Assembly: GCF_934307085.1 (NCBI RefSeq)
Contig: NZ_CAKRCF010000013.1
Location: 1-63,922 of the forward strand
Direction of reading: 5' to 3'
Length of the DNA: 63,922 nt
DNA from: an uncultured Anaerobutyricum sp.
GTDB taxonomy: Bacteria > Bacillota > Clostridia > Lachnospirales > Lachnospiraceae
Shown in pieces: positions 61,137-63,922 of this stretch; the first letter of the stretch is position 1; every line of letters begins with the position of its first letter. The translations under genes and the position numbers were made by a program. The notes under the pieces were generated by a model. It was not told the DNA's origin, ran no database searches, and saw only the letters and a list, made by a program, of their open reading frames with translations.

Positions 61137-62179
61137 TACTGCTCGCCTGCCTTCTCTTCTTTTTCCTGTGCCATTTCTTCTGCAAGATGCGCTACAATCT
61201 TTTCATTAATGCGCTGCTCTTTAAAAGTAACACACTGGAAGATGGCAGTCTTTGTCTCTTTTGCTTTTGCACTTCCGTGAATCTTTACAACAAGACCCTT
61301 TAACCCAAGAAGCGGAGCTCCGCCGTACTCTGTCGCATCAAATGTCTTTAATGTATCTTTTAAAGCTGGTTTTACTAAAAGTCCACCAATCTTACTTCTT
61401 GTAGTGGACATCATTCCTTCTTTAATTACGTGAATCAATGTACTGGCAAGTCCCTCTTCGAGCTTTAAGATAACATTGCCAACAAATGCTTCTGTTACGA
61501 TAACATCTGCCTCACCCTTTGGAATATCTCTTGCCTCAATACTTCCAATGAAATTAATATTCTTACATGCCTTTAATAAAGGATATGTTTCCTTTACAAG
61601 TGCATTACCTTTTGCCTCTTCCGCACCAATATTTACGATAGCAACACGAGGATTCTTCACACCAACAACATCTTCCATATAAATAGAACCCATCTGTGCA
61701 AACTGTAAAAGATGTTCCGGACGGGCATCGACATTCGCACCGCAGTCAATTAAAAGAGAAACACCCTTGGCTGTTGGAGTAAGAGGTGCAAGAGGCGCTC
61801 TCTTTACACCCTTCCCCTTTCCAATTAAAACCTGTCCGCCAACAAGAATTGCTCCTGAACTTCCTGCAGAAACAATGGCATCGCACTCGCCGCTTTTAAC
61901 AGATTTAATCGCAACAACTAAAGAAGAATCCTTTTTCTTCTTAATTGCCATTGCCGGAGCTTCGTTACAGCTAATCTCCTCTGTTGTATGGGTAATCTCA
62001 ATCTGTTCCTTATTATAAGTATATTTATTAAGCTCTGTCTCAATCTTATCCTTATCACCAAACAGACAAAGTTTAATGTCTGCTCTTTCATTAATCGCTT
62101 CAATTGCACCTTTAATAATCTCTCCTGGTGCATTATCTCCACCCATCGCATCAATCGCGATTACATTCTTAAATTCCAT
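61136..62179 (-). CDS. plsX: Phosphate acyltransferase PlsX
   Basis: This 347-residue enzyme makes acyl phosphate from acyl-ACP for phospholipid synthesis. It has AIDAMGGDNAPGEIIKGA, LVVAIKSVKSGECDAIVSAG, SSGAILVGG, and DCGANVDARPEHL. The ATG at 62179 follows AAGGAG by 6 nt; an in-frame start at 62221 lies within the leader hairpin. acpP, often next to plsX, is not present. It is the first gene of plsX-rnc-smc. Confidence 0.96.
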   Translation of the reverse strand: MEFKNVIAIDAMGGDNAPGEIIKGAIEAINERADIKLCLFGDKDKIETELNKYTYNKEQIEITHTTEEISCNEAPAMAIKKKKDSSLVVAIKSVKSGECDAIVSAGSSGAILVGGQVLIGKGKGVKRAPLAPLTPTAKGVSLLIDCGANVDARPEHLLQFAQMGSIYMEDVVGVKNPRVAIVNIGAEEAKGNALVKETYPLLKACKNINFIGSIEARDIPKGEADVIVTEAFVGNVILKLEEGLASTLIHVIKEGMMSTTRSKIGGLLVKPALKDTLKTFDATEYGGAPLLGLKGLVVKIHGSAKAKETKTAIFQCVTFKEQRINEKIVAHLAEEMAQEKEEKAGEQ

Positions 62180-62200
62180 AAAAAGCTCCTTTCCTTTAAG

Positions 62201-62248
62201 AAAGTACTCTCGGAAAATCATTTTACAAAAACCTTCCGAGAATACTTT
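62201..62248 (-). promoter_or_regulatory. Leader hairpin upstream of plsX
   Basis: AAAGTACTCTCGGAA (62201-62215) and TTCCGAGAATACTTT (62234-62248) pair at 15 positions with one wobble, 18-nt loop. It ends only 5 nt from the ribosome binding site, so it may influence plsX translation or be an operator. It does not match the FapR consensus. Confidence 0.55.
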
Positions 62249-62336
62249 GCAATTTTATTGTAAATTTTATCATATAATAAAGTCACAGATTAGAGTAACA
62301 CAATTAGAGGAAGATTTCAAGAATATTGATTTGTCT

Positions 62337-62392
62337 AGAATGAGTTTGAAAAATGCTTTCTGCCGGATATGCATTTTTCAAACTCACTCTAA
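62337..62392. repeat. 20-bp inverted repeat carrying two copies of the GTTTGAAAAATGC motif
   Basis: AGAATGAGTTTGAAAAATGC and its near-perfect complement GCATTTTTCAAACTCACTCT are separated by 14 nt. It lies just after the stop of the Sel1-repeat gene and may end its transcript, but no T-run follows. Its arms are copies of the short repeat seen in several other gaps in this window. Confidence 0.7.
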
Positions 62393-62416
62393 GGCAGCAA
62401 AACCAAAAAAATTAAC

Positions 62417-63637
62417 TTACCGGATGTCAAATTTATATTTTCCAATATCCGCTGTTTCTTTCTTACTGACAAATGCCCATTTTCCTTCACAATATGCAAT
62501 AGTCACTACGGTATTGTATTCTAGTTTATCAAGGACTGGAACTGCCCAGCTTTGTGGTATCATTTCGTATTCTTCCTTTGTTTTTAGGTCCGTCATCACA
62601 TAAATCTCATTATGTTTATAAGTATAGTGTACATTTTTTAACACGATTGGAATTCTTAAATGTGGTTCATTCCAGGTGATTGCTTCACGGTTGTATTCAT
62701 CATCTACCTGAGACTGAATGCTTTTTAATGCTTCTTTGCTCATACTTCCATTATTACAATAAAGGATTGCTGTTCTCTTTTTACCAGTAGTGAGACTCAC
62801 AAGTGTTGCTGTATTACAGATAGCTCTTGCTTTACCCCAGCCAAGCTCTGTTTCATGGTTTTCTGATTTAGTAAGTACAAATGGACTTTCTAATAATTCT
62901 TCTTCTCGTAAATAAATAGCTTCTCCAACTTTCATTTCAGAAAGACAGCGATATTTTCTATTATTATCTATATTTTTGTTAACCGAAGATTCTGTGGAAT
63001 TCTGTGTCTTTTTTACTTGTTTATTCTCTACATCCTGTAATTTTTCTGTTCTCTTACTTTCGAAAGTTTCCAAATCTTTTTCCATTTTTTCTTCTACCAT
63101 TCTCTCTACATCTTCACTCTTTTCTGTAGATTCATCCCAAATGTCTTCTTCTGCAGCCTTCTTATACCATTCTTCTGCTTTTTCTATATCTTCTTCTACA
63201 CCAAGACCATGTTCATAAAACTGTCCAATTTTGTAAGCAGCGTCTGGCCTTCCCTGTTGTGCTGCTAACATATACCAATGCATAGCTTTTTCAAAATTTT
63301 TTTCTTCTCCTTTTCCCTGCTCATAGCAGCGTCCCATATTATACTGTGCCTTTGCAAAGCCCTGCTGTGCTGCTTTTTCACCCCAATGAATCATCTCCTC
63401 ATAATTCTTTTCAACACCTTTTCCATAACCATAGAAATGTGCAAGGAGTGCCTCTGCCGGAGCATATTCCTGTTCCGCTGCCTGCACACAGTAATCAACT
63501 GCTTTCTTCATATTTTGGCTTGCCCCTTTTCCATTGGCATATGCCCTTGCCAAATGGTACTGTGCTGCTTTATCTCCAGACTTTGCAAGCTTCTTCCATT
63601 CTTTTACCTGTTTGCTCTCAAAACTAAATAATCCCAT
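62417..63637 (-). CDS. Sel1-like repeat protein with unknown C-terminal domain
   Basis: This 406-residue protein has about five Sel1 repeats (residues about 12-170; examples AAQYHLARAYANGKGASQN, AKAQYNMGRCYEQGKGEEKN, PDAAYKIGQFYEHGLGVEED), a charged low-complexity linker (about 175-240), and a C-terminal region of about 165 residues of unknown family, rich in beta strands and aromatic residues. Sel1 repeats form superhelical protein-binding scaffolds. No signal peptide. GGGGGAG precedes the ATG. Confidence 0.85.
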   Translation of the reverse strand: MGLFSFESKQVKEWKKLAKSGDKAAQYHLARAYANGKGASQNMKKAVDYCVQAAEQEYAPAEALLAHFYGYGKGVEKNYEEMIHWGEKAAQQGFAKAQYNMGRCYEQGKGEEKNFEKAMHWYMLAAQQGRPDAAYKIGQFYEHGLGVEEDIEKAEEWYKKAAEEDIWDESTEKSEDVERMVEEKMEKDLETFESKRTEKLQDVENKQVKKTQNSTESSVNKNIDNNRKYRCLSEMKVGEAIYLREEELLESPFVLTKSENHETELGWGKARAICNTATLVSLTTGKKRTAILYCNNGSMSKEALKSIQSQVDDEYNREAITWNEPHLRIPIVLKNVHYTYKHNEIYVMTDLKTKEEYEMIPQSWAVPVLDKLEYNTVVTIAYCEGKWAFVSKKETADIGKYKFDIR

Positions 63638-63666
63638 ATTCGGTCTCCCCCTATCTCAATGCATTG

Positions 63667-63714
63667 ATTATACTTTAACAATGTTATTATAGCACAAAAA
63701 CTCTAGAAAAAATC
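63667..63714 (-). promoter_or_regulatory. Probable promoter region of the Sel1-repeat gene
   Basis: Two TATAAT boxes are read on the minus strand, at 63686-63691 (with TGC before it) and 63667-63672. The matching -35 for the first (GATTTT at 17-nt spacing) is weak. Confidence 0.45.
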
Positions 63715-63874
63715 ATCGAATTTTATAAAAATTGTACAGTTTTCTGCAGAAACTTTATACTTACTGAACTTTTTAACGGTTCAAAATTATGTTTACACCA
63801 ATTACTACACCAAGCTATTCAACTATTCTGAGAATTAATTTAAATAAGGGGCTGTAAAAAAACTTCCTTAACAG

Positions 63875-63913
63875 AAAAATCGCTCAGACCGTGTGTGGTC
63901 TGAGCGATTTTTT
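63875..63913. terminator. Bidirectional terminator at the right edge
   Basis: AAAAATCGCTCAGACC and GGTCTGAGCGATTTTT are perfectly complementary with a 6-nt loop and flanking A/T runs. The gene it serves lies outside the window or is the element whose end may start at about 63849. Confidence 0.85.
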
Positions 63914-63922
63914 GGTATAATG

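Overview
The window is AT-rich chromosomal DNA from an endospore-forming anaerobic Firmicute. It carries a complete spoIIIA operon, spoIVB, a flavodiiron protein, and the clostridial asp23-nusB-xseAB-ispA-dxs-tlyA-nadK-argR-recN-spoIVB gene order. The gene complement fits Clostridia, most likely Lachnospiraceae (Anaerobutyricum/Roseburia-like); that placement is inferred from gene order and protein flavour, not from a marker gene. Almost all genes are on the minus strand. No prophage, CRISPR array, complete insertion sequence or rRNA gene is visible.

Layout. 1-270: three near-consensus tandem promoters fire leftwards out of the window, an arrangement typical of an rRNA or tRNA operon just outside. 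550-4300: ferrous iron uptake (two feoA, feoB, a small Cys-rich FeoB-associated membrane protein, an unusual cysteine-rich Fur-type regulator) with DtxR-like palindromic operators. 4687-9058: TrkA/TrkH potassium uptake, a short-chain dehydrogenase and a LURP-one-like protein. 9516-14635: enolase, a MATE exporter, a Cof-type HAD phosphatase and a Gfo/Idh oxidoreductase. 14834-18869: ribose-5-phosphate isomerase, a fructose-family PTS EIIABC and a divergent RpiR-family regulator. 18870-21263: large hairpin elements, a ferritin-like helical protein, an unknown membrane-anchored protein, a histidine kinase remnant, a Nudix hydrolase and tRNA-Leu(CAA). 21574-29077: ruvA-ruvB-zapA-U32 peptidase-ftsW-PBP transcription unit. 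29519-36350: YprB-like nuclease, flavodiiron protein, heterodimeric ABC exporter and a divergent DtxR/MntR-family regulator. 36480-48444: EAL phosphodiesterase, spoIVB, recN, argR, nadK, tlyA, dxs, ispA, xseB, xseA, nusB, asp23. 48623-53945: spoIIIAA-AH. 54288-62179: threonine ammonia-lyase, then ftsY, smc, rnc, plsX. 62417-63637: a Sel1-repeat protein.

How the genes work together. The core is housekeeping: recombination and repair (ruvAB, recN, xseAB), cell envelope and division (ftsW, PBP, zapA), isoprenoid precursors (dxs, ispA), co-translational membrane targeting (ftsY), chromosome organisation (smc), RNA processing (rnc, nusB) and the mother-cell to forespore channel of sporulation (spoIIIA) with the SpoIVB signalling protease. 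Iron and metal handling (feo genes, Fur-like and DtxR-like regulators) appears linked by shared operator-like sequences.

The least ordinary material is between genes: long-armed hairpins whose arms differ but whose internal loops resemble one another (17.8, 19.6 and 30.7 kb), a hairpin flanked by 13-bp direct repeats (18.9 kb), a perfect 48-bp inverted repeat (36.4 kb), and a short motif built on GTTTGAAAAATGCT recurring in several intergenic gaps. Also notable are spoIIIAB split at a run of nine T, the absence of spo0A after spoIVB, and the absence of acpP between plsX and rnc.
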